64,000 nucleotides of DNA from Rhodothermaeota bacterium MED-G19 (GCA_002457315.1 NTKI01000003.1:37185-101184); one strand, 5' to 3'; counted from the first letter of the stretch, positions 43,700-52,624 are shown. Numbers and translations are program-made. The notes: generated by a model not told the origin, from the letters alone.

Positions 43700-44683
43700 A
43701 TGTTAGAAAAAATAGAAAAAATTAAGGCTGATATAAATGGATTTTCTGGAATCTCTGATGAAGAGATAGAAGCTTTTAGAGTAAAATATATAAGTAAAAA
43801 AAGTATTATAAATGACTTGTTTGAAAAATTCAAAAAACTATCAGTCCAGGACAAAAAAAAATATGGCCAAACTCTTAATCAATTAAAGAGATTAGCAAAA
43901 GATAAACTTTCTTCATTTAGTAATTCCACTAAGAAACAAGATGCTAAAAACAACTCAACTGACTACACCTTACCAGCAGAAGATGACACCGTTGGTTCTC
44001 TTCACCCACTAAGAATAATTAGAAACAAAATAATTAAAATATTTAGAGATATTGGTTTTAGCATAGAAGATGGACCAGAGATAGAAGAAGACTGGTATAA
44101 TTTTACAGCTCTTAACTTTCCTGAAAATCATCCGGCAAGAGAGATGCAAGACACCTTCTTTATATCTAAAAATCCTGATGTTGTGCTTAGAACTCACACC
44201 TCAAATGTACAGATAAGACTAATGGAAAAAGAGAAGCCACCCATGAGGGTAATTATTCCGGGAAGAGTTTATAGAAACGAAACAGTATCTGCAAAGTCGC
44301 ATTGCTTCTTCCACCAAGTAGAGGGTCTTTACGTAGACAAAAACGTAAGTTTTAGAGATCTTAAAGACACATTATATTATTTTGCTAAGGAAATGTTTGG
44401 TGAAGAGACTAAGGTTCGTTTCAGGCCGTCCTATTTTCCTTTCACTGAACCTAGCGCTGAGATGGACATATCATGGAAAGATGGTTGGCTAGAAATTTTA
44501 GGATCTGGTCTTGTTGACCCGAATGTACTTAAGAACTGTGGGATAGATCCTAAAGAATATTCTGGATTTGCTTTTGGTATGGGGATTGAGAGAATTGCGA
44601 TGCTAAAATACGGGATTGATGATTTAAGATTATTTTCTGAAAATGATAAAAGATTTCTTAAGCAGTTTAGAGGAGTTCGTTAA
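43700..44683 (+). CDS. pheS: Phenylalanyl-tRNA synthetase alpha subunit
   Basis: PheS is the catalytic subunit of the (alpha-beta)2 enzyme that charges tRNA-Phe. The 327-residue product has the N-terminal coiled coil (about 1-85), then HPLRIIRNKIIKIFRDIGFSI, GPEIEEDWYNFTALNFPENHPAREMQDTF (key parts), motif 2 VIIPGRVYRNE and SHCFFHQVEGLYVD, and motif 3 GFAFGMGIERIAMLKYGIDDLR. ATG 43700 fits the family start and the promoter; the frame continues to a TTG three codons earlier. pheT is not adjacent. Confidence 0.97.
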   Translation: MLEKIEKIKADINGFSGISDEEIEAFRVKYISKKSIINDLFEKFKKLSVQDKKKYGQTLNQLKRLAKDKLSSFSNSTKKQDAKNNSTDYTLPAEDDTVGSLHPLRIIRNKIIKIFRDIGFSIEDGPEIEEDWYNFTALNFPENHPAREMQDTFFISKNPDVVLRTHTSNVQIRLMEKEKPPMRVIIPGRVYRNETVSAKSHCFFHQVEGLYVDKNVSFRDLKDTLYYFAKEMFGEETKVRFRPSYFPFTEPSAEMDISWKDGWLEILGSGLVDPNVLKNCGIDPKEYSGFAFGMGIERIAMLKYGIDDLRLFSENDKRFLKQFRGVR

Positions 44684-45866
44684 ACTATTAATTTTAGTTT
44701 TTTTCTACACAAACTCACAAGCGCAAACCCTGCCATCACTCCATGGATTTCATAATAAAAAAGAAAACGCATCTCCAAATTATTCGTTAAACTTTGATGG
44801 GTCAAACGACCATTTAGTTACAAATGGTGGGACAATATCAACTGCTTGGTCATTTGAAGTATGGTACAAAAAAGCCGGCAATCAGTCAGCAATAAACTTA
44901 ACTAACAGTCAAAATTCTAATAATAGCGGTACTTGGGCACTAAGACTTGGCCAGTGGAATAATATTTATAAAGTTGGAATAACAAAATATGGTGTCAAAG
45001 ACTATTATATAAACGACACGAAAGCAAATCTTGATATAGGAAAATGGGAGCATGTGGCATGGACTTATGAGAATAATCTTGTTACAGTATATATTAATGG
45101 CGAAAATTTAGGAACTACTTTTAGCAGAGGCCCTTTGGCAAATGGAGCTATATTATATTGGAATATTATTGGTAAATCGGTAAGAACAATCAATGGAGAG
45201 TTAGATGAGGTTAGAATTTGGAATGATAAAAGAACATCTTCAGAGATAAAGTCAAATATGTTTAAAGAGCTTTCCGGAAATGAAAATGGTCTTGTAGCTT
45301 ACTATAAAATGACAAATGGATCAGGTACTACCGTTACTGATAATAGCTCAAATTCTAACTCAGGAACAATGGTTAATATGAATGACAGTGATTGGGTTAC
45401 CTCAAATGCGCCTATAGGTAATTTGTTAAACTCCTACCAAACTGATGTAGAAGGGTTTTGGGAACACACAGGAACTTCCGACAGCGAAGCTTCTGATGGA
45501 TTATCTATGAGTGTGGGCTCTGCCTTAGCCGAAGCGAACTTTGTTGTTTTCGGAAATAACAACGATGATACTGGCACAACGTCTTCAAGTCTTTCTGGAA
45601 TATCAAAAAGATCTAAAAGAGAGTGGAACTGTGATGAGAAGGGGACAGTGACAGCAGATGTTAAGATAGATATCAGTGATGCCACGGGTCACAGCGGATC
45701 AATAAGCGCTGCATCAAATTATACACTTCTATTTAAGACATGTGAGTTATGTACTTTCTCAGAAGTAGAAACAGGGGACAGTGCTTCTGGTGATGTTATA
45801 ACATTTTCAAGTGTAGCAATACAAGACGGGATATACTCTATAGCGTCAGCAGACTCTAATTTATGA
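44643..45866 (+). CDS. Secreted LamG-domain protein without C-terminal sorting domain
   Basis: A 407-residue exported protein. The first ATG lies inside pheS (41-base overlap), and the signal-like segment FVKLLILVFFYTNSQAQ follows. Residues about 45-215 are a LamG/concanavalin-like jellyroll (NYSLNFDGSNDHLVTN, SFEVWYKKAG, WEHVAWTYENNLVTVYINGE, GELDEVRIWNDKRTSSEI). The C-terminal part (TDVEGFWEHTGTSDSEASDGL to IQDGIYSIASADS) matches the module that, in flavobacterial cell-surface proteins, is normally followed by more domains and a T9SS sorting signal. Here the gene stops directly after it, 11 bases inside a convergent gene. It looks truncated at the 3' end; whether it is still functional is open. 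Confidence 0.72.
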   Translation: MIKDFLSSLEEFVKLLILVFFYTNSQAQTLPSLHGFHNKKENASPNYSLNFDGSNDHLVTNGGTISTAWSFEVWYKKAGNQSAINLTNSQNSNNSGTWALRLGQWNNIYKVGITKYGVKDYYINDTKANLDIGKWEHVAWTYENNLVTVYINGENLGTTFSRGPLANGAILYWNIIGKSVRTINGELDEVRIWNDKRTSSEIKSNMFKELSGNENGLVAYYKMTNGSGTTVTDNSSNSNSGTMVNMNDSDWVTSNAPIGNLLNSYQTDVEGFWEHTGTSDSEASDGLSMSVGSALAEANFVVFGNNNDDTGTTSSSLSGISKRSKREWNCDEKGTVTADVKIDISDATGHSGSISAASNYTLLFKTCELCTFSEVETGDSASGDVITFSSVAIQDGIYSIASADSNL

Positions 45867-46305
45867 AAGATTCTTTATTAAGAATAGAATAGATATCATT
45901 TCCGTTTTCATCAGAGATAATACCAATACCTATAACCCCAAAGTATTTCTTGTCTTGACAATCATAGAAAGAATATACATTTTCTTCAAGCTTAAACCTT
46001 CTTACAAAACCACATTCCTCTAGAATTTCTTTTCGAATTTCCATCATCAATGTCTTATCTAAAAGCCTAACCTCAAAAGTATTGGCTACATGTTGAGGTG
46101 TATCCTCTTTATAATAAAAAATTTCTCCTAATTCAGAGTGGGTAGCCTTAATAAAAAATTTTCCACTTTGGTTAACACTCCAATAGTTTTCAAACATTGT
46201 CTCTGCAAAATAGTCTGAATTATTCCACTCTTTAATTTGTTTATAAGTAAGGTCTTGAGAAAAAACATTAGTAGCAAAAAAGAATAACATGAAATAAAAT
46301 TTCAT
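45856..46305 (-). CDS. Hypothetical exported protein
   Basis: I do not recognise this 149-residue protein. It has a clean signal peptide (MKFYFMLFFFATNVFS, cleavage before QDLTYK), then a mixed alpha/beta body with the segments WNNSDYFAETMFENYWS, HVANTFEVRLLDKTLMMEIRKE and YFGVIGIGIISDENGND. Two cysteines (in EECGF and YDCQD) could form a disulfide. It starts one base before the surA stop and is probably expressed with surA, so a periplasmic role is likely. Its 3' end overlaps the LamG gene. Confidence 0.6.
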   Translation of the reverse strand: MKFYFMLFFFATNVFSQDLTYKQIKEWNNSDYFAETMFENYWSVNQSGKFFIKATHSELGEIFYYKEDTPQHVANTFEVRLLDKTLMMEIRKEILEECGFVRRFKLEENVYSFYDCQDKKYFGVIGIGIISDENGNDIYSILNKESFIN

Positions 46306-47648
46306 CAGTTTACAATATTACAAGAATTATACTCTGGGTCAATATTAATGAAAACTTCCTTCCTTGCCTTCTCAAACCACTCATCTAACTCAACAACTTG
46401 TTTTCTGTTTAGGGTAAAATTTCTAAATCTCTGATAATCCTCTTCAAGATTTCCAAGGTGAGGTGGAATTTTCTCTTTAAAAAAAATTAATTTGTATGCA
46501 ATTTTACCATCATCTGTTCTGCTCTCAAAAGGAATAGATATCTGGCCAACATCCATAGTGTCAATTGTAAAAAATATTACAGGGTCCAACTCTTCTACTA
46601 GAACATTCTCTGACCCCATTGCGTCAGTAAAGTATCCACCAAAAGAAGAGGTAAACTTATCATCAGAATATTCACGAGCAAGCTCTTCAAAGGTGACAGA
46701 ATCTGAGTAAGCCAAGCCCTTCAAACTATCTAAAAAATCTTTAGTTTTCTTAATGTCTGAATCCGAAAAATCAGGTTGTAAAAGTATGTGTCTAGAGTTA
46801 AATAAATTTCCTCTTTTCTCTATCAGTTGAATTAGATGAAAGCCAAACTCAGTCTCTATAGGCATAGATACTTCTCCTTCTTTTAGTTTGAAGACAGCAG
46901 CCTCAAACTCTGGTTGAAACATGCCTCTTCCCACAAAACCCAAATTCCCTCCATTCTGAGCACTTCCTGGGTCTTGACTGTAAAGAGTAGCTAAAATTTC
47001 AAAGCTTTCCCCCTTAATTATTTTATCTCTAATTTCAAGTAATTCTCCTCTGACTTTATCCTTTTGTAATTTACCAACTTCAGGGACCTTAACTATTTGT
47101 GAAACTTTAACTTGAGTAGAAAAATAAGGCAAACTGTCTCTTGGCACACTCTCATAAAAATCCTTTACCTCTTCTGGACTCACAGCTATGTCAGCTAAAA
47201 TTTCTCGACGCATCTTAGTAACAATTAATTGTTCTTTTATATCATCAAAAAGTTCTTTTTTAAATTCAGCTATAGTCTTATTATAATATTTCTCAATTTC
47301 ATCTTCTGACCCAACCTGGTTTATAATTAAGGCCATCCTTGAGTTTAATTCTTGATCAACTTGATTATCCTCAACCAAAATAGAGTCTATTTCTGCTTTA
47401 GCAACTAAAAGTTTATTGGTAATTAAATCTTTTAAAACACCACATTTAGTGTTCCCCGAGATTCTCTCTCCTCTTGATAGTATATCTAGGTATGTACTCT
47501 CTAGCTCTGACCTTAAAACAATATAGTCATCAACCCTTCCAATTATTTCATCAACAACAACACCTTTACTTTCTTGAGAGATTCCCTTGAAAGAATACGA
47601 AAAAATAATAATTAAAAAATAGAGATATGTTAGTTTAATATATTTCAT
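46305..47648 (-). CDS. surA: Periplasmic chaperone / peptidyl-prolyl isomerase SurA
   Basis: SurA escorts unfolded outer-membrane proteins to the BAM complex. The 447-residue product has a signal peptide (to about residue 24), the SurA N-terminal chaperone domain (VVVDEIIGRVDDYIVLRSELE, LITNKLLVAKAEID), a first parvulin domain (VSQIVKVPEVGK to GFHLIQLIEKRG; with GGNLGFVGRG), and a second one (NSRHILLQPDFS to GGYFTD). The length and two-parvulin layout match E. coli SurA. It overlaps the upstream gene by 14 bases. Confidence 0.93.
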   Translation of the reverse strand: MKYIKLTYLYFLIIIFSYSFKGISQESKGVVVDEIIGRVDDYIVLRSELESTYLDILSRGERISGNTKCGVLKDLITNKLLVAKAEIDSILVEDNQVDQELNSRMALIINQVGSEDEIEKYYNKTIAEFKKELFDDIKEQLIVTKMRREILADIAVSPEEVKDFYESVPRDSLPYFSTQVKVSQIVKVPEVGKLQKDKVRGELLEIRDKIIKGESFEILATLYSQDPGSAQNGGNLGFVGRGMFQPEFEAAVFKLKEGEVSMPIETEFGFHLIQLIEKRGNLFNSRHILLQPDFSDSDIKKTKDFLDSLKGLAYSDSVTFEELAREYSDDKFTSSFGGYFTDAMGSENVLVEELDPVIFFTIDTMDVGQISIPFESRTDDGKIAYKLIFFKEKIPPHLGNLEEDYQRFRNFTLNRKQVVELDEWFEKARKEVFINIDPEYNSCNIVN

Positions 47649-48471
47649 AATCTACACCTCTCACCGAGTTGTTAAAAATACTATCTCGCAAGTTATCAAA
47701 TAATTCTTGTTTTCTATTATTTAATAAGATTGTATTGACTATATCTTCCTCAAAAGAAAGAGGAGAATAATCACCTATTAACTTTTTGTCCAATATTCTT
47801 ATAAAATGCATAAAGTCACCTTCTCTTATTTCATAAAACTTCCTTGTTTTTAAGAAAACAGACTTATCTAAGTTTTTAGGAAAAGGCAAATTCAAAATGA
47901 TATCATCAAACTTAATCCATGTTGTGTCTTCTAAAAAAGATTTTTCTGCAAACTGAAAACAGTAAGAAATAACTTGAGAGGTATCTGATTCTGGATATTT
48001 TTTTAAATTATTTCTAAAAACACTTAAAGAAGGAGCGTCAAGAGGTACCTTGGCATAGATAGCTTTAATTAAATTAAAAGGTAAAATAAAATCATCTTTG
48101 TTTTCATTATAATATTTTGATATGTCATCTTCTGAAATTTTAAAATCTATAGAATTGGCATATAGATATTTTTCGAATTCAAATAGTATTAAGCTTTCTT
48201 TGTAGTCTTCAACCTTTCTTTCGATTTGATTCATAACGCTTTCATTCTGGAAAGCTGAATTTAGAAGAAGTTGTTTTTTTATCCAGGTATTAACTTGACG
48301 ATTATAAACAACAGCACTATCACCTAAAGAAGAATTATATATTATATCATCATCATATAAGTAAGAATCTCCAACTTTTGCAATTATGTCTTGTTGCTCT
48401 GAGTTCTGATTAATAATCAAATTACAAGCACTAAATATCCATATAAAAACTATATATATTTTATTTTTCAT
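47635..48471 (-). CDS. SurA-N-like lipoprotein, PPIase-related
   Basis: A 278-residue lipoprotein (signal MKNKIYIVFIWIFSAC, Cys16). Its body resembles the chaperone domain of SurA/PpiD: IIAKVGDSYLYDDDI, WIKKQLLLNSAF, FEFEKYLYANSIDFKISEDDISKYYNENKDDF. No intact parvulin catalytic domain is visible. Bacteroidota often encode such a protein just before surA, usually annotated as a peptidyl-prolyl isomerase. I infer a role in outer-membrane protein transport together with SurA. It overlaps genes at both ends (11 and 14 bases). Confidence 0.75.
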   Translation of the reverse strand: MKNKIYIVFIWIFSACNLIINQNSEQQDIIAKVGDSYLYDDDIIYNSSLGDSAVVYNRQVNTWIKKQLLLNSAFQNESVMNQIERKVEDYKESLILFEFEKYLYANSIDFKISEDDISKYYNENKDDFILPFNLIKAIYAKVPLDAPSLSVFRNNLKKYPESDTSQVISYCFQFAEKSFLEDTTWIKFDDIILNLPFPKNLDKSVFLKTRKFYEIREGDFMHFIRILDKKLIGDYSPLSFEEDIVNTILLNNRKQELFDNLRDSIFNNSVRGVDYEIY

Positions 48472-50011
48472 TTTTAACTTTAGTCATCAAAAGGGTTATA
48501 TCATCATCGGTTAAATTATTTCCTCTAAAGTAATTAAGATCTTTTAGTACAGACTTAATAAATTTCTGAGGTTTCTTTTTTGTATCTGAAAATAGTTTTA
48601 ATAATCTTTTAGAACCATAAAATTCCCCAAAATCATTTTGTGTTTCAATTAGACCATCCGTATAACAGAAAATATTAAAGTTTGTTTTTATTTTAATTTT
48701 TGAAACATTAAACTTTGGTAGTTCAGTAAACATTCCAAGGACAGTCGAACCTTTATCCAAAGTCTCCACTTTTTTATCATAATAAATTATAGGGTGAGGG
48801 TGTCCACAGTTAACATATTCTAAAATTTGTGATTTAAAATCATACACACAAATAAACATACTCACAAACCTTTCGCTTAACCCTCTCAAATTAATTTGAA
48901 AGTTTAATTCATCAACTATTTTTTTTAAATTTTGAGAATGTCTGACCATTGTTCTAAGGGAAGCCTGCACATTAGACATTAATAGCGCTGCGGGAATACC
49001 TTTTCCTGAAACATCAGCAATACAAATTAAAAACTTATCATCACCTAAAGAAATATAGTCATAATAATCTCCCCCCAAAGCGAAATGTGGCATATATGAT
49101 GATGTGATTTTTAGTTTTTTAGAATTTGGGAGTGAGTTGGGAATTAAATTTTCTTGTACCTTTCTTGCAATATATCTTTCATTTTGAATATCATCAAAAA
49201 CAGGAGATGTTGGTAAATTAAAAATGTTAATAAGAACAGATATTGATAAGTAACTAAAATTAAAACCAATCAGTAAAACAAAAAAAAGTAAATTTTGAAT
49301 ATCAAAAGGTGGAATGAAAAACTCGTTATTTAAAGAATAAAACTGATAAATTAATATATTAGATGTTAACAAAAAAATACATATAAGTATTGTTTTCCAT
49401 TTTTGATCAAAATGTAAATAAGCAATCCATTTCTGATTAAAAAATAAAATTCCGCCTACCAAAAACAAAACCCCAAGCAAATACTGATAAAAATCTGAGG
49501 GATAAAAATTATAAATTATATCAAAAAGAAAAACAAGAACAGCTCCATACTGAAAAATCCAAAAAATAGATTTCATAATTGAAGTAGACTCAAATAATAT
49601 AAGTCTCTTAAAAAAAACGAAGTTTATAATTAGAAACAACAAGGATATTCCTGTAACAAATTCATTGATCAGATTCGAAAAAATTTTAGAATAAATAAAG
49701 TTTTCTCCTATTCTAAAAAAATATAAAACATATATTAAAACGACAGGAAGAACAGCCTTGATACTATATATAAAAACTTTAAAAAAACTGTTAAAGATTA
49801 TCTTTCTACTAATTTTTGGAAATACTAAGTCATAGTATTTATAAAAAGAAAATATAAAGGAACCTAACATTATAAGGTATATAAGTCTATAGGTAGGAGA
49901 ATAATATAACTGATCTTCAAAAAAAACTGCTATATGGAAAAATGAAAACAGAACCCAAAACAATGTTCCTGTTATTAAATAAATATTTGGGTTAATTCTA
50001 ACGGTCATCAT
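48461..50011 (-). CDS. Membrane SpoIIE-type PP2C serine phosphatase
   Basis: A 516-residue protein with about eight membrane helices in residues 1-265 and a SpoIIE/RsbU-type phosphatase domain after it. The latter shows ERYIARKVQENLIP, FALGGDYYDYISL, CIADVSGKGIPAALLMSNV, CGHPHPI and NLTDDDITLLM. The metal-binding Asp residues of PP2C are present. Such enzymes dephosphorylate anti-sigma antagonists in partner-switching systems, but no STAS or anti-sigma kinase gene is nearby. The N-terminal region may sense a membrane signal. It lies between guaB and the SurA-like genes. The start is one of two adjacent ATG codons (50011 or 50008). Confidence 0.87.
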   Translation of the reverse strand: MMTVRINPNIYLITGTLFWVLFSFFHIAVFFEDQLYYSPTYRLIYLIMLGSFIFSFYKYYDLVFPKISRKIIFNSFFKVFIYSIKAVLPVVLIYVLYFFRIGENFIYSKIFSNLINEFVTGISLLFLIINFVFFKRLILFESTSIMKSIFWIFQYGAVLVFLFDIIYNFYPSDFYQYLLGVLFLVGGILFFNQKWIAYLHFDQKWKTILICIFLLTSNILIYQFYSLNNEFFIPPFDIQNLLFFVLLIGFNFSYLSISVLINIFNLPTSPVFDDIQNERYIARKVQENLIPNSLPNSKKLKITSSYMPHFALGGDYYDYISLGDDKFLICIADVSGKGIPAALLMSNVQASLRTMVRHSQNLKKIVDELNFQINLRGLSERFVSMFICVYDFKSQILEYVNCGHPHPIIYYDKKVETLDKGSTVLGMFTELPKFNVSKIKIKTNFNIFCYTDGLIETQNDFGEFYGSKRLLKLFSDTKKKPQKFIKSVLKDLNYFRGNNLTDDDITLLMTKVKNEK

Positions 50012-50032
50012 TCAAAAGTATAAAAGAATAAA

Positions 50033-51493
50033 TTATTTTTTTGAATAATTTGGTGACTCTCTTGTAATAAAGACATCATGAGGGTGACCTTCTATTGAGC
50101 CCGCGTTTGTTATCCTTACAAAATTTGCTTCCTGAAGTTTATATATATTCCTTGCTCCAACATAACCCATTCCGGCTCTTAATCCACCGGTTATCTGATA
50201 AATGACTTCTGACACATCTCCTTTATATGGTACCCTACCTACAATTCCTTCTGGAACTAACTTTTTTGGGTCATTTTCATTTTGTTGAAAATATCTATCT
50301 TTTGTTCCGGCTTCCATAGCCTCAACAGAACCCATACCCCTGTAAGCCTTATACTTTCTTCCCTCATATAAAATTATATCCCCAGGAGTTTCCTCAGTAC
50401 CAGCTAACAAAGAACCTATCATAACAGAATTTGCTCCAGCAGCAAGTGCTTTTACCACATCACCAGAAAATCTAATTCCTCCATCAGCTATCACAGGCAC
50501 ACCAGAACCTTTAATTTTATTAGAAACATCATATATTGCTGATAGCTGCGGCATACCTACTCCAGCTATAATTCTAGTAGTACAAATACTGCCAGGGCCA
50601 ACACCAACCTTAACTGCATCAGCGCCAGAATCAACAAGTTTTTTTGCAGCATCACCAGTAGCAATATTCCCAACAATAACATCTATAGAATAATTTGATT
50701 TGATAGTTTTAAGAACATCAATTACTGACTTTGAGTGTGCGTGTGCAGTGTCTATTGATATAACATCTACACTAGAATTAATCAGTCTATCAATCCTTTC
50801 TTCCCAATCTCCTGAAACACCAATTGCGGCTCCTACTCTTAGTCTACCTAGCTGATCTTTACAAGCATCAGGCATGGACTTGTTTTTTAAAATATCCTTG
50901 TAAGTTATTAACCCAACAAACTTTTTACCTTCAACTATAGGTAGTTTTTCTATTTTATGCTCCTTTAAAATCTTTTCAGCACTATCAAGGCTAATTCCTA
51001 CTTTTGCTGTCACCACTTTCTTAGTCATTATCTTAGAGATTTCGATTGAACTATCTTTTTGAAACCTAAGATCTCTATTAGTCACTATCCCAATTAATTC
51101 ATTTGACGAATTGAGAATAGGTATTCCTCCTATTTGATGTTTTTTCATTATGGATAATGCATCTTTCACATTAGAATTTTTTTCCATGGTAATTGGATCT
51201 TTAATCATCCCGCTTTGAGACCTTTTAACTCTCCTAACCTCATCAGCCTGGCTGCTAATACTCATATTCTTGTGCACTATTCCCATGCCACCCTTTAATG
51301 CAATAGCTATTGCTAATTTTGATTCAGTAACTGTATCCATAGAAGCAGATACAATTGGTACATTAATACTAATATTCCTAGTTAACAATGATCTTACGTC
51401 TGTGTCTGCTGGAATTATTTCTGAGTAAGAAGGAACTAAGAGGACATCGTCAAATGTGAGCGCCTCATATTGAAATTTTGTGTTATTTTTCAT
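50033..51493 (-). CDS. guaB: Inosine-5'-monophosphate dehydrogenase
   Basis: GuaB oxidises IMP to XMP with NAD, the committed step to GMP. The 486-residue product has the start FQYEALTFDDVLLVPSYSE, two CBS domains (about residues 95-205; MIKDPITMEK, IGIVTNRDLRF, KKVVTAK, LPIVEGKKFVGLITYKDIL), and the TIM barrel with DTAHAHS, VGNIATGDAAKKL, the active-site Cys in GPGSICTTRII, and GGIRFSGDVVKALAAGA. CBS domains bind adenine and guanine nucleotides and set activity. It is the first gene of a minus-strand run. Confidence 0.97.
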   Translation of the reverse strand: MKNNTKFQYEALTFDDVLLVPSYSEIIPADTDVRSLLTRNISINVPIVSASMDTVTESKLAIAIALKGGMGIVHKNMSISSQADEVRRVKRSQSGMIKDPITMEKNSNVKDALSIMKKHQIGGIPILNSSNELIGIVTNRDLRFQKDSSIEISKIMTKKVVTAKVGISLDSAEKILKEHKIEKLPIVEGKKFVGLITYKDILKNKSMPDACKDQLGRLRVGAAIGVSGDWEERIDRLINSSVDVISIDTAHAHSKSVIDVLKTIKSNYSIDVIVGNIATGDAAKKLVDSGADAVKVGVGPGSICTTRIIAGVGMPQLSAIYDVSNKIKGSGVPVIADGGIRFSGDVVKALAAGANSVMIGSLLAGTEETPGDIILYEGRKYKAYRGMGSVEAMEAGTKDRYFQQNENDPKKLVPEGIVGRVPYKGDVSEVIYQITGGLRAGMGYVGARNIYKLQEANFVRITNAGSIEGHPHDVFITRESPNYSKK

Positions 51494-51573
51494 AGCAAAT
51501 AAGAGATTTATCTATTTGCCAAGCAAAACTAATGCATTATAATTGAGTTAAAAAATTCTTTTTAAATTATTAA

Positions 51574-52134
51574 ATGTCAATTCTTGAAATAATTGCTGCA
51601 TCTGCTGGAGTATTAAGTGTTTGGTTTGCTCGAAAAAATAACGTCCTGGTTTTCCCAACGGGTATAGTTAGTGTTTTAATTTACGTAGTCATTACATATG
51701 AAAATAAAATATATGCAGAGGCTGGTATAAACTTGTACTACTTTGTTATGAGTGTATATGGTTGGGTTTTATGGACATCTAAAAACTCTAAAATCAAAAA
51801 ACACATTTCTGAAAACACTAAATCTGAAAACATCCTTTGTGTGGTTTTATTTAGCAGCTTTTTCATGATTTTATTTTTTGTGCTCAAAATGACTGACAGC
51901 GATGTCGTTTTTTTAGATAGCATTACCACAGCTTTAAGTTTAACGGCTATGCTACTTCTGGCACGAAGAAAATTAGAAAACTGGATTTTTTGGATAATCG
52001 CTGATATCATATATATCCCTCTTTTCATATATAAAGGGCTTTACATTACAAGTGGTCAATACTTTATATTTTTAATTTTAGCAGTTTCTGGATACTTTGA
52101 GTGGAAAAAAAAATTAGAAAATGAAAAAAATTAG
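51574..52134 (+). CDS. pnuC: PnuC-family vitamin transporter
   Basis: A 186-residue inner-membrane protein with about seven helices and the PnuC family pattern: ASAGVLSVWFARKNNVLVFPTGIVSVLIYVVI (key parts), YAEAGINLYYFVMSVYGWVLW, and NWIFWIIADIIYIPLFIYKGLY with YFEWKKK at the end. PnuC members carry nicotinamide riboside, thiamine (PnuT) or riboflavin by facilitated diffusion with metabolic trapping by a kinase. The next gene encodes a NadR-like kinase and then comes a TPP riboswitch, so thiamine is at least as likely as nicotinamide riboside. The end overlaps the kinase by 14 bases. Confidence 0.85.
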   Translation: MSILEIIAASAGVLSVWFARKNNVLVFPTGIVSVLIYVVITYENKIYAEAGINLYYFVMSVYGWVLWTSKNSKIKKHISENTKSENILCVVLFSSFFMILFFVLKMTDSDVVFLDSITTALSLTAMLLLARRKLENWIFWIIADIIYIPLFIYKGLYITSGQYFIFLILAVSGYFEWKKKLENEKN

Positions 52135-52624
52135 TATAGTTGGTCCAGAATCTTCAGGAAAAAGCACTTTGGCATTATCTCTTTCTCAAGCATTAGGGTG
52201 TAATTATTGTGATGAGTACGCAAGAAAATACTTAGAAAAAAAATCAAATTACAATATTCACGACCTCGAAATAATTGCCAAGAAACAAAACAAGAAAATT
52301 GAAGAGGGAATAAAGGGAGGAGGAGATTATATTATATCTGACACATGCGTGTTAGATATTGAGCTTTGGAGTAAAATAAAATTTAAAAGAGTAGATGAAA
52401 AAATATCACAACTATCTACTAAAGAAGAGTTTGATATTTACCTACTGTGTAAGCCTGATATTCCGTGGAAATATGACAAATTGAGAGAGAACGAGCATAC
52501 TAGGGAATTCATTTATAAAGAGTTTAAATCAATTATGAAAAAAAGGAGTTTAAACTATTTTGTTATAGGGGGTTCTCTTGTTAAGAGAATAACTTCTTCT
52601 TTGGATATTATTAAAAATAATTAA
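52121..52624 (+). CDS. NadR-like AAA ATPase / nucleoside kinase
   Basis: A 167-residue P-loop protein: GPESSGKST at residues 8-16, CDEYARKYLEK, then DYIISDTCVLDIELWSK and DIYLLCKPDIPWKYDKLRENEHTRE (key parts). This is the kinase domain of NadR (ribosylnicotinamide kinase) without the adenylyltransferase or DNA-binding parts. The usual role is to phosphorylate and so trap the vitamin brought in by PnuC. The exact substrate (nicotinamide riboside or thiamine) is not settled by sequence. It overlaps pnuC and is followed by the riboswitch promoter. Confidence 0.82.
   Translation: MKKISIVGPESSGKSTLALSLSQALGCNYCDEYARKYLEKKSNYNIHDLEIIAKKQNKKIEEGIKGGGDYIISDTCVLDIELWSKIKFKRVDEKISQLSTKEEFDIYLLCKPDIPWKYDKLRENEHTREFIYKEFKSIMKKRSLNYFVIGGSLVKRITSSLDIIKNN

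Noticed and set aside
44643..44683. Frameshift joining pheS and the LamG gene into one protein
   Set aside because: PheS ends at its normal C-terminus after motif 3, and the LamG gene has its own signal-like segment; the overlap is ordinary for this genome.
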